Of a stretch of 64,000 bases of DNA, positions 50,238 to 59,776 are shown in pieces. The stretch is taken from assembly GCA_037131145.1 (NCBI GenBank), contig JBAXRP010000001.1:1-64000 (forward strand), written 5' to 3'. A program made the position numbers and the translations under genes. The notes beneath the pieces were generated by a model. It searched no databases. It was not told where the DNA came from and saw only the letters and a list, made by a program, of their open reading frames with translations. The stretch comes from CAIVAT01 sp037131145. Lineage in GTDB: Bacteria; Bacteroidota; Bacteroidia; Bacteroidales; FEN-979. Each line of letters opens with the position of its first letter. The stretch's first letter is position 1.

Positions 50238-51836
50238 ATGAAACGGTGGTGGTATATGATATTGTCTATGAAATCAATGCAAATAATTTTTCATATTAAA
50301 TTAATCCTTATCATCACAGGAATTCTGGTTTATTCAATTGGATTTTGTCAGGATACAATTCAAAAGGATGGTTATCAAAAATTTTATTTTTCCGATGGCA
50401 AGGTTTCAAGCGAAGGTATCATTAAAAATAGAAAACCTGATGGTTACTGGAAATCTTACAATCAAAACGGAAAATTGAAATCAGAAGGAAACCGGAAAAA
50501 TTTTGAACTCGACAGTCTATGGAAGTTTTATAATCAGGATGGGAAACTGCTACTTGAAATTAATTATCTTGCCGGCAAAAAGAATGGAATAAAATCTACT
50601 TATACTGAAAATGAGGTGGTAAGGGAAACTTTTAAAAATGATGTTAAAGATGGATATACCCGGATTTATTTCAATGATGGCAAAATCAAACAGGAAATTC
50701 CGTTTATTAAAGGTCAGGAACAGGGGTTTGGAAAGGAGTATAATTCAAAGGGAGTCATTATAACTCTAACTGAGTACAAAAAAGGATTTATTGTTGACCG
50801 GCTTAGAATAAACAGAATAGATGCTTCGGGTCGCAAGCAGGGCAGATGGTTTACATTTTATGAAACAGGTAATCTTCAGTCGGAAGCGGGTTACAAGGAT
50901 AATCTCAAACATGGCTATTATAAGGAATATGCTGAGAATGGCGATCTGATTAGAATTCTGAAATATTCCGATGGCATTCTACAGCAGGAAGCTGCGGAAA
51001 TTCAGAAACTCGACATTCAAAACGAATATTATTCCAACGGAAAAATTAAAATAAGCGCGATGTTTAGGAATGGGGTACCTGAAGGTATTCTACGTCAATA
51101 TGATTCGGCAGGTGTGGTTGAGAAAGCCTTTTTATATAAAAACGGGCAGGTTGTTGGTGAAGGAATTGTAAAAGATGACGGAAACAGAGACGGAGCATGG
51201 AAAGATTTTTATCCCGACGGATCTTTGAAATCTCAGGGTAATTATAATAGCGGCAAACAAACAGGCGAATGGAAATTCTATTATCCTGATGGAAAAGTTG
51301 AGCAAACCGGAAAATTCAACAAATCGGGAAAATTAGATGGCGTGTGGAAATGGTATTTCGATACCGGGCAACTCCAACTTGAGGAAAATTACAAGGCAGG
51401 GGTGAAGGATGGACTTTCAACTACATATAATGAGAGCGGAAAAGTTATTGAGGAAGGCGAATTCATTGACGGAAATGAGGATGGCGCCTGGTTCGAACAA
51501 ACCGGCGATACATATATGAAAGGTTCATATCGCGACGGAATGCGAAATGGAATCTGGTCTTATTATTATCTGAATAACAATGAATCCGGCGCCGATAGCC
51601 TTTGCTATTTCCGGGGTAATTTTATTGAAGACAATCCCAATGGAAAACATATTTATTACTATGAAAACGGCAAAGTTAAAACCGAGGGTAGTTATGTGAT
51701 GGGAAAAAAAGAAAAGGATTGGTATCTGTACAATGAGGATGGTACTTTATTTCTGATTATTACATACAGATCAGGAATAGAAATAAGATATGATGGAGTA
51801 AAAATTAAACCAGCGTATGAAAAGGAGGACGAGTAA
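50238..51836 (+). CDS. Exported MORN/YwqK-type repeat protein
   Basis: 532 residues. The signal peptide is best read from the Met at residue 11 (MKSMQIIFHIKLILIITGIL... FCQ), so the true start may be 50268. Nearly the whole mature protein is made of ~23-residue repeats of the type G-x-W-K-x-Y-x-x-x-G-K-L-x-x-E-G-x-Y-x-x-G-K (e.g. DGYWKSYNQNGKLKSEGN, TGEWKFYYPDGKVEQTGK, NGIWSYYY), about 18 units. Databases often label such repeats as YwqK antitoxin-like or MORN_2; an antitoxin role is not implied. Probably a structural or interaction surface in the cell envelope. The next gene starts at the base after its stop. Confidence 0.8.
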   Translation: MKRWWYMILSMKSMQIIFHIKLILIITGILVYSIGFCQDTIQKDGYQKFYFSDGKVSSEGIIKNRKPDGYWKSYNQNGKLKSEGNRKNFELDSLWKFYNQDGKLLLEINYLAGKKNGIKSTYTENEVVRETFKNDVKDGYTRIYFNDGKIKQEIPFIKGQEQGFGKEYNSKGVIITLTEYKKGFIVDRLRINRIDASGRKQGRWFTFYETGNLQSEAGYKDNLKHGYYKEYAENGDLIRILKYSDGILQQEAAEIQKLDIQNEYYSNGKIKISAMFRNGVPEGILRQYDSAGVVEKAFLYKNGQVVGEGIVKDDGNRDGAWKDFYPDGSLKSQGNYNSGKQTGEWKFYYPDGKVEQTGKFNKSGKLDGVWKWYFDTGQLQLEENYKAGVKDGLSTTYNESGKVIEEGEFIDGNEDGAWFEQTGDTYMKGSYRDGMRNGIWSYYYLNNNESGADSLCYFRGNFIEDNPNGKHIYYYENGKVKTEGSYVMGKKEKDWYLYNEDGTLFLIITYRSGIEIRYDGVKIKPAYEKEDE

Positions 51837-52931
51837 ATGAAACCGGAAAAACCCAAAATAATCCGTCGTAAACCGTTAGGTAATTCAAACGAAGAGCCAA
51901 AAATAGTTCGTCGTAAACCATTAAGTAATTCAAACGAAGAGCCAAAGATAGTTCGTCGTAAACCGGCAGGAAATGAAAGCGAAGATCGTAAAATAGTTCG
52001 TCGTAAACCTATAAGTAATTCAAAAGAAGATCCTAAGATAATCCGTCGTAAATCGGCAGAAAATGAAAAAGAAGATCCGAAGATAGTCCGCCGTAAACCG
52101 ATGGGGTATGAAAAAAAAGAGACAAAGGTAGTTCACCGTAAACCGATGGATTATGAAAAAGAAGAGACAAAAACAGTCCGCCGGAAAAAAATAAGCAATG
52201 ATAATGACGACCTTCTCCGTTTGAATAAATATATTGCCAATTCGGGAATTTGTTCGCGACGGGAGGCTGATAGAATGATCGAAGCAGGCATGGTTTCGGT
52301 CAATGGTAAAATCGTGACCGAACTCGGCACAAAGGTGAGTTTAACCGATAAGGTGAAATATGCTGATGAAATCATCAATCGCGAAAAACCAAGATATTTG
52401 CTTTTGAATAAACCAAAGGGTTTCATTACTACAGTTGACGATCCTGAAAATCGAAAAACTGTAATGACTTTGGTTGCCGGCGCCTGTAAGGAGCGAATTT
52501 ATCCTGTGGGCAGACTTGACCGGAATACAACAGGTTTATTGCTCTTCACAAACGATGGCAATATTGCCAAGAAACTAAGTCATCCGCGTTACGGAATTAA
52601 AAAGATTTATCATATTGAACTGGAAAAATCGTTAACGAAGTTTGATTATGACAAGATTTCGGAAGGATTTAAACTCGAAGATGATTTTGTAAAAGTTGAC
52701 GCGATAGAATACATTGGCGACGGTAAGGATAAGAAACAGATTGGCATTGAGTTACATTCAGGAAAAAATCGCATTGTCAGACGTATTTTTGAATTTTTGG
52801 CTTATGAAGTAGTTCGACTTGACCGGGTTTATTATGCCGGGCTCACAAAAAAGAACTTACCTCGCGGTACCTGGCGTTTTCTTGAAGAACAGGAGATAAA
52901 CATGTTAAAAATGATCAGTTCAAAACCGTGA
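51837..52931 (+). CDS. RluB/RsuA-family pseudouridine synthase with repetitive basic N-terminal extension
   Basis: 364 residues. Residues 6-125 are eight 15-residue repeats (PKIVRRKPLSNSNEE type), mixing a basic IVRRKP core with an acidic tail. The usual enzyme follows: S4 RNA-binding domain LRLNKYIANSGICSRREADRMI (from ~127), YLLLNKPKGFITTV and the catalytic-Asp motif VGRLDRNTTGLLLFTNDG. The C-terminal ELHSGKNRIVRRIFEFLAYEVVRLDRV completes the RluB/E/F core. It would convert a specific uridine, probably in 23S rRNA, to pseudouridine. The stop of the MORN-repeat gene is directly adjacent to its ATG. Confidence 0.92.
   Translation: MKPEKPKIIRRKPLGNSNEEPKIVRRKPLSNSNEEPKIVRRKPAGNESEDRKIVRRKPISNSKEDPKIIRRKSAENEKEDPKIVRRKPMGYEKKETKVVHRKPMDYEKEETKTVRRKKISNDNDDLLRLNKYIANSGICSRREADRMIEAGMVSVNGKIVTELGTKVSLTDKVKYADEIINREKPRYLLLNKPKGFITTVDDPENRKTVMTLVAGACKERIYPVGRLDRNTTGLLLFTNDGNIAKKLSHPRYGIKKIYHIELEKSLTKFDYDKISEGFKLEDDFVKVDAIEYIGDGKDKKQIGIELHSGKNRIVRRIFEFLAYEVVRLDRVYYAGLTKKNLPRGTWRFLEEQEINMLKMISSKP
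51852..52211 (+). repeat. Eight tandem 45-bp coding repeats
   Basis: This stretch encodes the eight 15-residue N-terminal repeats of the pseudouridine synthase. The cores read CGTCGTAAACC with small changes. The unit length is a multiple of three, so copy-number change keeps the frame. Confidence 0.85.
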
Positions 52932-52937
52932 AACAAG

Positions 52938-53762
52938 ATGAATCCTATTTCAATTTACATTGTTGAAGATGAATTATTGATAGCTGCAAGTTTAAAATCG
53001 CAGTTACAACAGTTTGGTTATGTTATCAGCGGCTCTTCAATCCGTGGTGAAACCTGTCTTGAAGAGATAGAAAAACTTTCAAAGCTGGGCAAAGAACCGG
53101 AGATTATTCTAATGGATATTCATTTGCGCGGCGAAATGGATGGAATAGAAACAGCGCAGAGAATCAATGAAAAATTCAATTGTGCAATCATTTTTCTTAC
53201 CGGGCAAAGTTCCAAGGAGATTTACAAACTTTCATTTAGAACTAAGCCCTTTGGGTATCTGCTTAAGCCAATTGAAATGGAACAGATGAAAATGACCATT
53301 GAAATTGCGGCATATCAGCGTAATCTTGAAATCGAGAATAAGTTGAATCAGAAGGGACTCGAAACATTGCTGGAAAAACGCTCTCAGGAAAACTCCGACC
53401 TGATGACCTTATATCAGACCATCATTGACAATTCACTGATGGGTTTAACCATAATGCAGGATGAAAGATTTGTTTTTTCCAACAATCGCACTGCTGAAAT
53501 TTTCGGCTATCCGCTTGATGAATTTCAAACCTTTACTATCCGCGAAATTGTAGGAATGGTACATAATGACGACAGGGAAAAGGTGTTCGCTTTATTCCGT
53601 GAAGGATTGGATGGTACAGAGCCCCCATGTCATCATCAGATCAGAATAATAACCCGAACAGGACAGTTGAAATACCTCGATACTTATATCAGTCCGGTGC
53701 AGTTTAAAGGTAAACCTGCGTTACATCAAACCTTTCTCGATATTTCAGCCTATCTGAGATGA
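52938..53762 (+). CDS. Response regulator receiver domain fused to a PAS domain
   Basis: 274 residues. Residues ~5-120 are a CheY-like receiver (IYIVEDELLIAASLKSQL; phosphoacceptor Asp in IILMDIHLRGEMDGIE; Thr in IIFLTGQSS; conserved Lys in FGYLLKPIE). A coiled-coil linker (EKRSQENSDLMTLYQTI) leads to a PAS domain (~155-270, DNSLMGLTIMQDERFVFSNNRTAEIFGYPLDE ... IRIITRTGQLKYLDTYISPV). There is no output domain: no DNA-binding, kinase or GGDEF part. It probably acts as a signalling adaptor. It lies 6 bases behind the pseudouridine synthase gene; no cognate kinase is adjacent. Confidence 0.85.
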   Translation: MNPISIYIVEDELLIAASLKSQLQQFGYVISGSSIRGETCLEEIEKLSKLGKEPEIILMDIHLRGEMDGIETAQRINEKFNCAIIFLTGQSSKEIYKLSFRTKPFGYLLKPIEMEQMKMTIEIAAYQRNLEIENKLNQKGLETLLEKRSQENSDLMTLYQTIIDNSLMGLTIMQDERFVFSNNRTAEIFGYPLDEFQTFTIREIVGMVHNDDREKVFALFREGLDGTEPPCHHQIRIITRTGQLKYLDTYISPVQFKGKPALHQTFLDISAYLR

Positions 53763-53794
53763 AAACCGGCAGTTAAAAAAAAGGAGATTTAAAT

Positions 53795-55750
53795 ATGACT
53801 CAAATCAAAAGCATGATGTTTATCTTGCTGGCGCTGATTTTTTCTTTAACGGGTTCAGCGCAAACAATCAATAATCTGATAACAAAAGCCGGAGATGAAT
53901 CAACATATCCGGGATACGATCAGTTGGTTGTTTTCGACAGTACTGTTGTTGATGTTCAGGAAACAGGTCTGACTTTCGTGATCAACCATACACTTACGAA
54001 AGTTTTAACAAGTCATGGCGCAATTGATCTCAGTGTTATCAAATATGGTTACGACCCACTTTCGGCTTGGGTTGAAATCAGGAGGGCTGTGATTTATAAA
54101 AAATCAGGAAAGGTTATTGAACTGGATTTGAAAAAAGTTATGGATTATCCCGCGCCGGCAAGAGCCATTTATTGGGGAGCCAGGGAAAAGGCGCTCGAAA
54201 TTGGACGGCTGGAGCCCGGCGACGCTATTGAAATGACGATGTTCCGCAAAGGATTCACTTATGCATTGCTGATGGCTGATGACGATGAAAAATATATTCC
54301 TCCAATGCGGGGACAGTTTTATGACATTGTGGAATTCTTTTATACACAACCGGTAAAAAATAAGGTTTATCAGGTCTCGGTTCCAAAAGATAAACCTCTT
54401 CAGTTTCAATTTTACAATGGCGAAGCTCAATCCTCCTGCTGGTTTACAAATGATAAGATCATTTATACATTCAGTAAAAAAGAGATGACGCCGCTGAAAA
54501 GCGAGTCGAAGATGGTAGCAATGGTTGATGTGGCTCCCAAACTTCTTGTCTCCACCACCCCCGGCTGGAATGAAAAATCAACCTGGTTTTACAAGGTGAA
54601 TGAAGATTTTGGAAGTTTTACCTCAACCCCGGAGATTCAACTTAAGGTTGATGAAATTCTTAAAGGAGCGATAAATGAGATGGATTCGATATCGCGACTA
54701 ACTCATTGGGTTGCCGATGAAATCCGTTATTCAGGAATTTCAATGGGATGTGGCGAAGGTTTTACGCTACATAAGGGCGGAATGACATTCACCGATCGAT
54801 GTGGCGTATGCAAAGATAAAGCAGGTATGTTGATAACTATGCTGAGGGCGGCAGGTTTCAAATCCTATCCTGCAATGACAATGGCAGGGCCGCGCATTGA
54901 CTATATTGCCGCCGATCAATTCAACCATTGCGTTACGGTTGTAAAATTACGCGACGGTAAATACCACCTGCTCGATCCCACCTGGGTTCCGTTTGTCCGC
55001 GAATTGTGGTCGAGCGCCGAACAACAGCAGCAATACCTCATGGGAATTCCCGAAGGCGCCGACCTTGCAACAACTCCAATTTCTGATCCTGAGAACCACT
55101 TTATAAAAATTGACGGCGCATCGCAACTCCTTGCCGATGGAACTCTCAAAGGGCGAATTACCATAACCGCCGAAGGGCAATCTGACGCCTCTGTTCGTGG
55201 ATTGTTCAAATATTCAAACAGAACGATGTGGTATCAAAATGTGGAAAGAGAACTTCTGAAGGTTTGGCCCCAGGCGAAGGTCAACCAGGTTAAATATACC
55301 GATCCGGGCGATTACCAGAATTACAATATCTGGGTAGCCATTGACTTCACCATACCTGAGTTTGCTATGGTTTCTGAGGGTACAATGATGTTTGTTCCAT
55401 TATCGGCGAGCGGAATTTTCAAATCATTTCAGCCACATCTTGCCTTTGAAACTACTTTGAAAGAGCGCAAATATCCGTTTCGCGACCGTTGTTCACGAAC
55501 TGTGGAAATCAATGAATCGGTTGTTTTGCCGGCTTATAAAAAAGTTCTCCGGCTTCCTGAAAGCGCCAATAACGATGGGGAAACGGTATCATTCAAAGCA
55601 AATTACCGGGCGTCATCTGAAGCCGTTATCTTTTCAGCAAAAGCTGTTTTTCCAAAACGCATGTACGAGGCTGGAGAATGGCCCGAATTTAAGTCTGCCA
55701 TTGAATTGCAGAATAGTTTTGCCGGGCAGTATGTTACCGTTGAATTGTAA
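53795..55750 (+). CDS. Exported DUF3857-transglutaminase protein (catalytic triad intact)
   Basis: 651 residues with a signal peptide (MMFILLALIFSLTGSAQ). Residues ~50-240 match DUF3857 (VIYKKSGKVIELDLKKVMDY, EIGRLEPGDAIEMTMFRKGF). A transglutaminase-like domain follows with the triad Cys339 (RCGVCKDKAGML), His378 (FNHCVTVV) and Asp394 (HLLDPTW). A beta-rich C-terminal third (DUF2569/3858-like) completes the arrangement. Such proteins are exported in Bacteroidota; the substrate is unknown. The neighbouring gene encodes a related protein without the triad. Confidence 0.88.
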   Translation: MTQIKSMMFILLALIFSLTGSAQTINNLITKAGDESTYPGYDQLVVFDSTVVDVQETGLTFVINHTLTKVLTSHGAIDLSVIKYGYDPLSAWVEIRRAVIYKKSGKVIELDLKKVMDYPAPARAIYWGAREKALEIGRLEPGDAIEMTMFRKGFTYALLMADDDEKYIPPMRGQFYDIVEFFYTQPVKNKVYQVSVPKDKPLQFQFYNGEAQSSCWFTNDKIIYTFSKKEMTPLKSESKMVAMVDVAPKLLVSTTPGWNEKSTWFYKVNEDFGSFTSTPEIQLKVDEILKGAINEMDSISRLTHWVADEIRYSGISMGCGEGFTLHKGGMTFTDRCGVCKDKAGMLITMLRAAGFKSYPAMTMAGPRIDYIAADQFNHCVTVVKLRDGKYHLLDPTWVPFVRELWSSAEQQQQYLMGIPEGADLATTPISDPENHFIKIDGASQLLADGTLKGRITITAEGQSDASVRGLFKYSNRTMWYQNVERELLKVWPQAKVNQVKYTDPGDYQNYNIWVAIDFTIPEFAMVSEGTMMFVPLSASGIFKSFQPHLAFETTLKERKYPFRDRCSRTVEINESVVLPAYKKVLRLPESANNDGETVSFKANYRASSEAVIFSAKAVFPKRMYEAGEWPEFKSAIELQNSFAGQYVTVEL

Positions 55751-55807
55751 AGATGATTTTCATTTTTTAATCGAATAACCCTGTTTTTCAACATAATTAA
55801 TCTCAAT

Positions 55808-57649
55808 ATGATAAATTATAACCCTGTTTGTTTTTTCATTGGGATGGTATTCATTATCTCCGGCTCCATTTCCGCTCAGAATGAAAAGTACGATGCAGTT
55901 TACGATAAACTGATCAAAGAATATACCCTGAATACCGACGGAAGCATGGACTACCGTTATATCAAACAATTGAAACTACAGTCTTATCGAGCATTCCATA
56001 ACCTTTACGGGGAAACTTTCATTGTTTATGACACCGTTAATCAGAAACTGAAAATCAATGAGGTCTTTACCGTCATGGCAGATGGCAAAAAAGTTATAAC
56101 GCCTAAAAATGCCTTTAATGAAGTTCTTCCGGGTTTTGCCTCCAATGCGCCGGCTTACAATTTTCTGCGCGAGATGGTCATTACCCACACTGGTCTGGAA
56201 CGGAATGCAACTATCAATCTCGATTATCAGGTTCACAGCAAAAAAGGTTCTTTTCCTTTCCTGATGGGAAATGAGGTTCTCGCGGAAACGGAGCCGGTTA
56301 AATACCTTGAAGTCAGAGTTCGGATACCTGTCGGGTCTGAATTTTATTACAAGATATTCAACAGTAATGAAAAACCGGTAGAAACCCAGGAAGGCAATTT
56401 TCGGATATTTACCTGGAAACGCTCGGATGTTCCCGCCATTTCGGCTGATGAGGGACAACCTGTCGGACTTTCATCTTACCCTCGATTGATTTTCAGCGTC
56501 TCTGATAAACCCGAAGAGGCTTACGCGTTTTTACTTAGTCAGCCTGCTTTTAGTTTCACCCTGAATGAAGAGATGAAAAACGAAATTTCCAAACTCAGGA
56601 ATAAATACATTGACAAATTTGAACTTGCTTTGAATATCCAGGAAATGATAGTGGACGATATACGGTTATATCCAATTCCATTCCGCGCGGCAATGTTTAA
56701 ATGCCGCACCGCTGAGGAATCCTGGAACAGCTCTGGCGCCACAACGGTCGAAAAAGCCGTTTTGCTCGCCGCTATGCTTAAATCTGCCGGCTTTGACGCA
56801 CAGGTAGCCGCCGTTGTAAGAACTGCTTTTTCCGACGATAAAATAGCCACTCTGAACGATATTGAGGATTTTACAGTCAGGGTTGATTTCAAAGAGGAGG
56901 GAGCCTGGTATTTTTCGGTGACAGGTTTGAATTCCGTCAATCTGAAATACACGCTTCCTGGACGTTCATTTATCATCTTCGGCGCCGACGGAAAGATTAC
57001 AAAGGAAAAGTCGGAGATACCCCGCTACATCATCAAGGTAATCGGAAATTTTATTGTTTCCTCCGACCCCAAACTGACCGGAGAAGTTTCGCTTTATTTC
57101 GGGGGAAGCGTATATCCGCAGGCAGGTTTATCGAGGGATAAGAAAAAAATGAGAAACGCGCTTACCGGTAATCTGATCAAAAACGATAGCGCTAATTTGA
57201 AAAAGAACATCCTGAACAATGAAAACGGTTTTCAGACCTACATAGTTCAAAGCGACAAACCATTTAAAAAAGATTCCGATTTCTATTTTTTCCAGTTACC
57301 GGTTGTGAATACGGGGATTGAAGGCTGGTACATCCGGACATTGTCGGAAAAACGTGAAACAGCTTATGAAATTCCGGCGTTGGCTGATGAATCCTATTCC
57401 TATACCTTCATTATTCCCGCCACAATGACGTTGTTTACTCCGGTGAAGAAGCAAGCCATCAGCAACAAAGCCGGAACTTATTCCTGGGAAGTAACGAATG
57501 AAAAGGGTAAGGTTACCGTTAAGCGAAGCCTGAAATTCAATGATCTTGTGATTCCGGTTTCGATTTATCCCGAATTCAAAATCCTAATGGATTACTGGAA
57601 CAATCCCTGGTACAAGGAGCTTGTTTTTAAACAACTTACCGTTGAATAA
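55808..57649 (+). CDS. DUF3857 protein with degenerate transglutaminase-like domain
   Basis: 613 residues with an N-terminal signal (FFIGMVFIISGSISAQ). It has the same domain order as its upstream neighbour: DUF3857 (KKVITPKNAFNEVLPG, MVITHTGLERNATINLDYQV), then a transglutaminase-like fold (NKYIDKFELALNIQEMI, TTVEKAVLLAAMLKSAGFDAQVAAVV), then a C-terminal beta-rich domain. Aligned with the neighbour, the catalytic Cys is Thr (GATTVEKA versus GVCKDKA), the His position falls in EDFTVRV and the Asp position is lost, so it should be inactive. It starts 57 bases behind the active-type gene. Its end overlaps convergent dnaG by 14 bases. Confidence 0.83.
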   Translation: MINYNPVCFFIGMVFIISGSISAQNEKYDAVYDKLIKEYTLNTDGSMDYRYIKQLKLQSYRAFHNLYGETFIVYDTVNQKLKINEVFTVMADGKKVITPKNAFNEVLPGFASNAPAYNFLREMVITHTGLERNATINLDYQVHSKKGSFPFLMGNEVLAETEPVKYLEVRVRIPVGSEFYYKIFNSNEKPVETQEGNFRIFTWKRSDVPAISADEGQPVGLSSYPRLIFSVSDKPEEAYAFLLSQPAFSFTLNEEMKNEISKLRNKYIDKFELALNIQEMIVDDIRLYPIPFRAAMFKCRTAEESWNSSGATTVEKAVLLAAMLKSAGFDAQVAAVVRTAFSDDKIATLNDIEDFTVRVDFKEEGAWYFSVTGLNSVNLKYTLPGRSFIIFGADGKITKEKSEIPRYIIKVIGNFIVSSDPKLTGEVSLYFGGSVYPQAGLSRDKKKMRNALTGNLIKNDSANLKKNILNNENGFQTYIVQSDKPFKKDSDFYFFQLPVVNTGIEGWYIRTLSEKRETAYEIPALADESYSYTFIIPATMTLFTPVKKQAISNKAGTYSWEVTNEKGKVTVKRSLKFNDLVIPVSIYPEFKILMDYWNNPWYKELVFKQLTVE

Positions 57650-59582
57650 TCCTGCCGAGGCCATCGCGGTTGATATGTACGCTCTGGTTTTTCAATTTCA
57701 CATAAGATTGCTGTAAGGCAAACTGCTCCTCTGAGGTTGTTGCGGTTTCAAGTTTTTTTCGGATTTCGGTCATCATTTTATCAAGTTTCCTTGCTTTGAA
57801 GGCATGTAGCGACAGGGTTACATGCATCAGCAGCCGCGTTTCCTCGGTAGTGATCATGATGTTGTTTTTAAGCCAGTTCGGGCTAAGTTCATAAGGAGTA
57901 AACACCAGGTTTATAGCTACGCCGGAAATCCCCGGATCGCTATTGGAAAGAAAGAAATCGCGGTCGGGCATTTCATCATTTTCAGCGCCTTTTACATATT
58001 CCCCGAAAATGGTTTTGTAAACCTCATTTTCAAAATCCATTTTATCGTTTATCAGGTCGTTAACCACATAATCGGCTACCTGAACCGGCGTTTCTTCATC
58101 TTCGGTTTTGGTGAGCTTCAGGTTAATGATCTCTTTACCGTAAAGAAGCAGTAGCCGGATGATCTCTTTTTCCTGATATTCGGGCGAATCGGGGTCAATC
58201 TCAAGCTGGGGTTCGGCGGGAATCAGTTCCGGCGGAATCTCCTCCATCGCTTTATCCGGTTCCGGCGAGCTTTTACGGAGTTTATTCCGCAGGATTTTGT
58301 TCAGTTCATTCTGAAGAACCTGTTCGGAAATGGTCATGATCGCCGAACACTCCCGCACATACAACGACCGTGAAATCGGATCCGGGATAAGACCGATAGT
58401 ATTCACAATCTCCTTAATCAGCGCTGCCTTTTTGATTGGATCGCCTTGTGTTTCACCGAGCAGCAGGCGGGTTTTGAACAGGATAAAATTGACGGCGTTA
58501 TCTGAAATGAAGGAGGTAACTTCCGTTGGATGATGTTTCCGGGCGAATGAATCGGGATCCTCCCCGTCGGGAAACAGCACGATCTTCACATTCATGCCGT
58601 GTTCCACAATCATATCAATTCCTCTGAAGGAAGCCTTGATTCCGGCAGGATCGCCGTCGTACAGAATTGAAATATTCGGGGTAAAACGCTGGATCATACG
58701 AATCTGATCCTGCGTGAGAGAGGTTCCCGACGACGCCACTACATTTTCGATTCCCGCCTGGTGCATTGAGATTACATCGGTGTAACCTTCAACCAACAGA
58801 CAATTATCCTTTGAAATGATAGCATTTTTGGCAAAATAGATTCCGTAGAGGGTTTTGCTTTTGCTATAAATCTCCGATTCAGGCGAGTTGACATATTTAG
58901 CAAATGATTTATCGTTTCCGAGAATTCGTCCGCCGAAGCCGATTACCCTGCCAGACGCGGTGTGAATCGGAAACATTACTCTGCCATGAAACCGGTCGTA
59001 CAGGCGGTTTTCTTTTTCGATGGAAAGCCCGGTTTTGAGAAGGTATTCCTTTTTATAGCCATGTTGGGTGGCATGGTCGGAAAAGGCGTCCCATTTACCT
59101 GGGCTGAAACCGAGTTGAAATTTTTTTACGAGGTCGTCGCGCATGCCGCGTTCCCGGAAGTAGGAGAGACCTATTGATTTTCCTTCCGAGGTTTCATTCA
59201 GGATTGTGGTAAAGTACTGGCGGGCAAAATCGGAAAGATTATAGAGGCTCTCTTTTTCATTGAGTTCCTGAATCTGCTCCGGGGTTTGTTCTTTTTCCTC
59301 AATTTCGATGTTGTATTTCCGGGCGAGGTATTTGAGCGCTTCGGGATAGGAGAAATGCTCATGCTCCATGATGAAATTCACCGAATTTCCGGCTTTGCCG
59401 CAGCCGAAACATTTGTAAATCCCTTTGGCGGGCGAAACAGTAAAGGAGGGCGTTTTTTCGTTATGAAAAGGACACAATCCCAGAAGGTTAACACCGCGCC
59501 GGCGTAGGTTCACGAAATCGCCGATCACCTCCTCCACGCGGGCGGTCTGGATGATAGTGTCAATAGTGTCGCGGCTAATCAT
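57636..59582 (-). CDS. dnaG: DNA primase
   Basis: 648 residues. DnaG makes the RNA primers for replication. The CHC2 zinc domain is at the N-terminus (GLCPFHNEKTPSFTVSP...YKCFGCGKAGN, C-x2-H-x(n)-C-x2-C), followed by the RNA-polymerase core (IGFGGRILGNDKSFAKYVNSPE) and the Toprim acidic residues in LLVEGYTDVISMHQAG and ISILYDGDPAGIKAS. The C-terminal DnaB-interacting region (~430-648) is less conserved, as usual. Single gene; rpsU and rpoD, its neighbours in some other phyla, are not here. -7 element at 59655-59662. Confidence 0.97.
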   Translation of the reverse strand: MISRDTIDTIIQTARVEEVIGDFVNLRRRGVNLLGLCPFHNEKTPSFTVSPAKGIYKCFGCGKAGNSVNFIMEHEHFSYPEALKYLARKYNIEIEEKEQTPEQIQELNEKESLYNLSDFARQYFTTILNETSEGKSIGLSYFRERGMRDDLVKKFQLGFSPGKWDAFSDHATQHGYKKEYLLKTGLSIEKENRLYDRFHGRVMFPIHTASGRVIGFGGRILGNDKSFAKYVNSPESEIYSKSKTLYGIYFAKNAIISKDNCLLVEGYTDVISMHQAGIENVVASSGTSLTQDQIRMIQRFTPNISILYDGDPAGIKASFRGIDMIVEHGMNVKIVLFPDGEDPDSFARKHHPTEVTSFISDNAVNFILFKTRLLLGETQGDPIKKAALIKEIVNTIGLIPDPISRSLYVRECSAIMTISEQVLQNELNKILRNKLRKSSPEPDKAMEEIPPELIPAEPQLEIDPDSPEYQEKEIIRLLLLYGKEIINLKLTKTEDEETPVQVADYVVNDLINDKMDFENEVYKTIFGEYVKGAENDEMPDRDFFLSNSDPGISGVAINLVFTPYELSPNWLKNNIMITTEETRLLMHVTLSLHAFKARKLDKMMTEIRKKLETATTSEEQFALQQSYVKLKNQSVHINRDGLGRIIQR

Positions 59583-59654
59583 AGTTTCAGAATGGTTCGG
59601 TCAATCAGTTATTCTCAAAACGGGGTAATAAGTTTTTTGTGGAGTATTGGAGTG

Positions 59655-59662
59655 CAAAGATA
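59655..59662 (-). promoter_or_regulatory. -7 element upstream of dnaG
   Basis: TATCTTTG on the minus strand, 73 bases before the dnaG start codon. Confidence 0.4.
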
Positions 59663-59746
59663 CCGGTTTGAAATGCAGTTGAGGCGCTTTCGGGGGTTTA
59701 CCGGTAATTTTATCCTGATTGCTTTATATATTAACTATTTATTTGT

Positions 59747-59754
59747 TACTTTTG
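59747..59754 (+). promoter_or_regulatory. -7 element upstream of the AAA ATPase gene
   Basis: TACTTTTG on the plus strand, 22 bases before the ATG at 59777. TTTA at 59723-59726 could serve as a weak -33 element. It supports the 59777 start. Confidence 0.45.
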
Positions 59755-59776
59755 CTTATCACATTAAGCAAAAAGC

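Noticed and set aside
50238..51836. Toxin-antitoxin system (YwqK antitoxin) label for the repeat protein
   Set aside because: The repeats are MORN-like structural units in an exported protein; no toxin gene or regulatory features support an antitoxin role.
51852..52211. Possible CRISPR-like array of 45-bp repeats
   Set aside because: The repeats are contiguous, in frame and encode the N-terminal extension of a pseudouridine synthase; there are no unique spacers and no cas genes.
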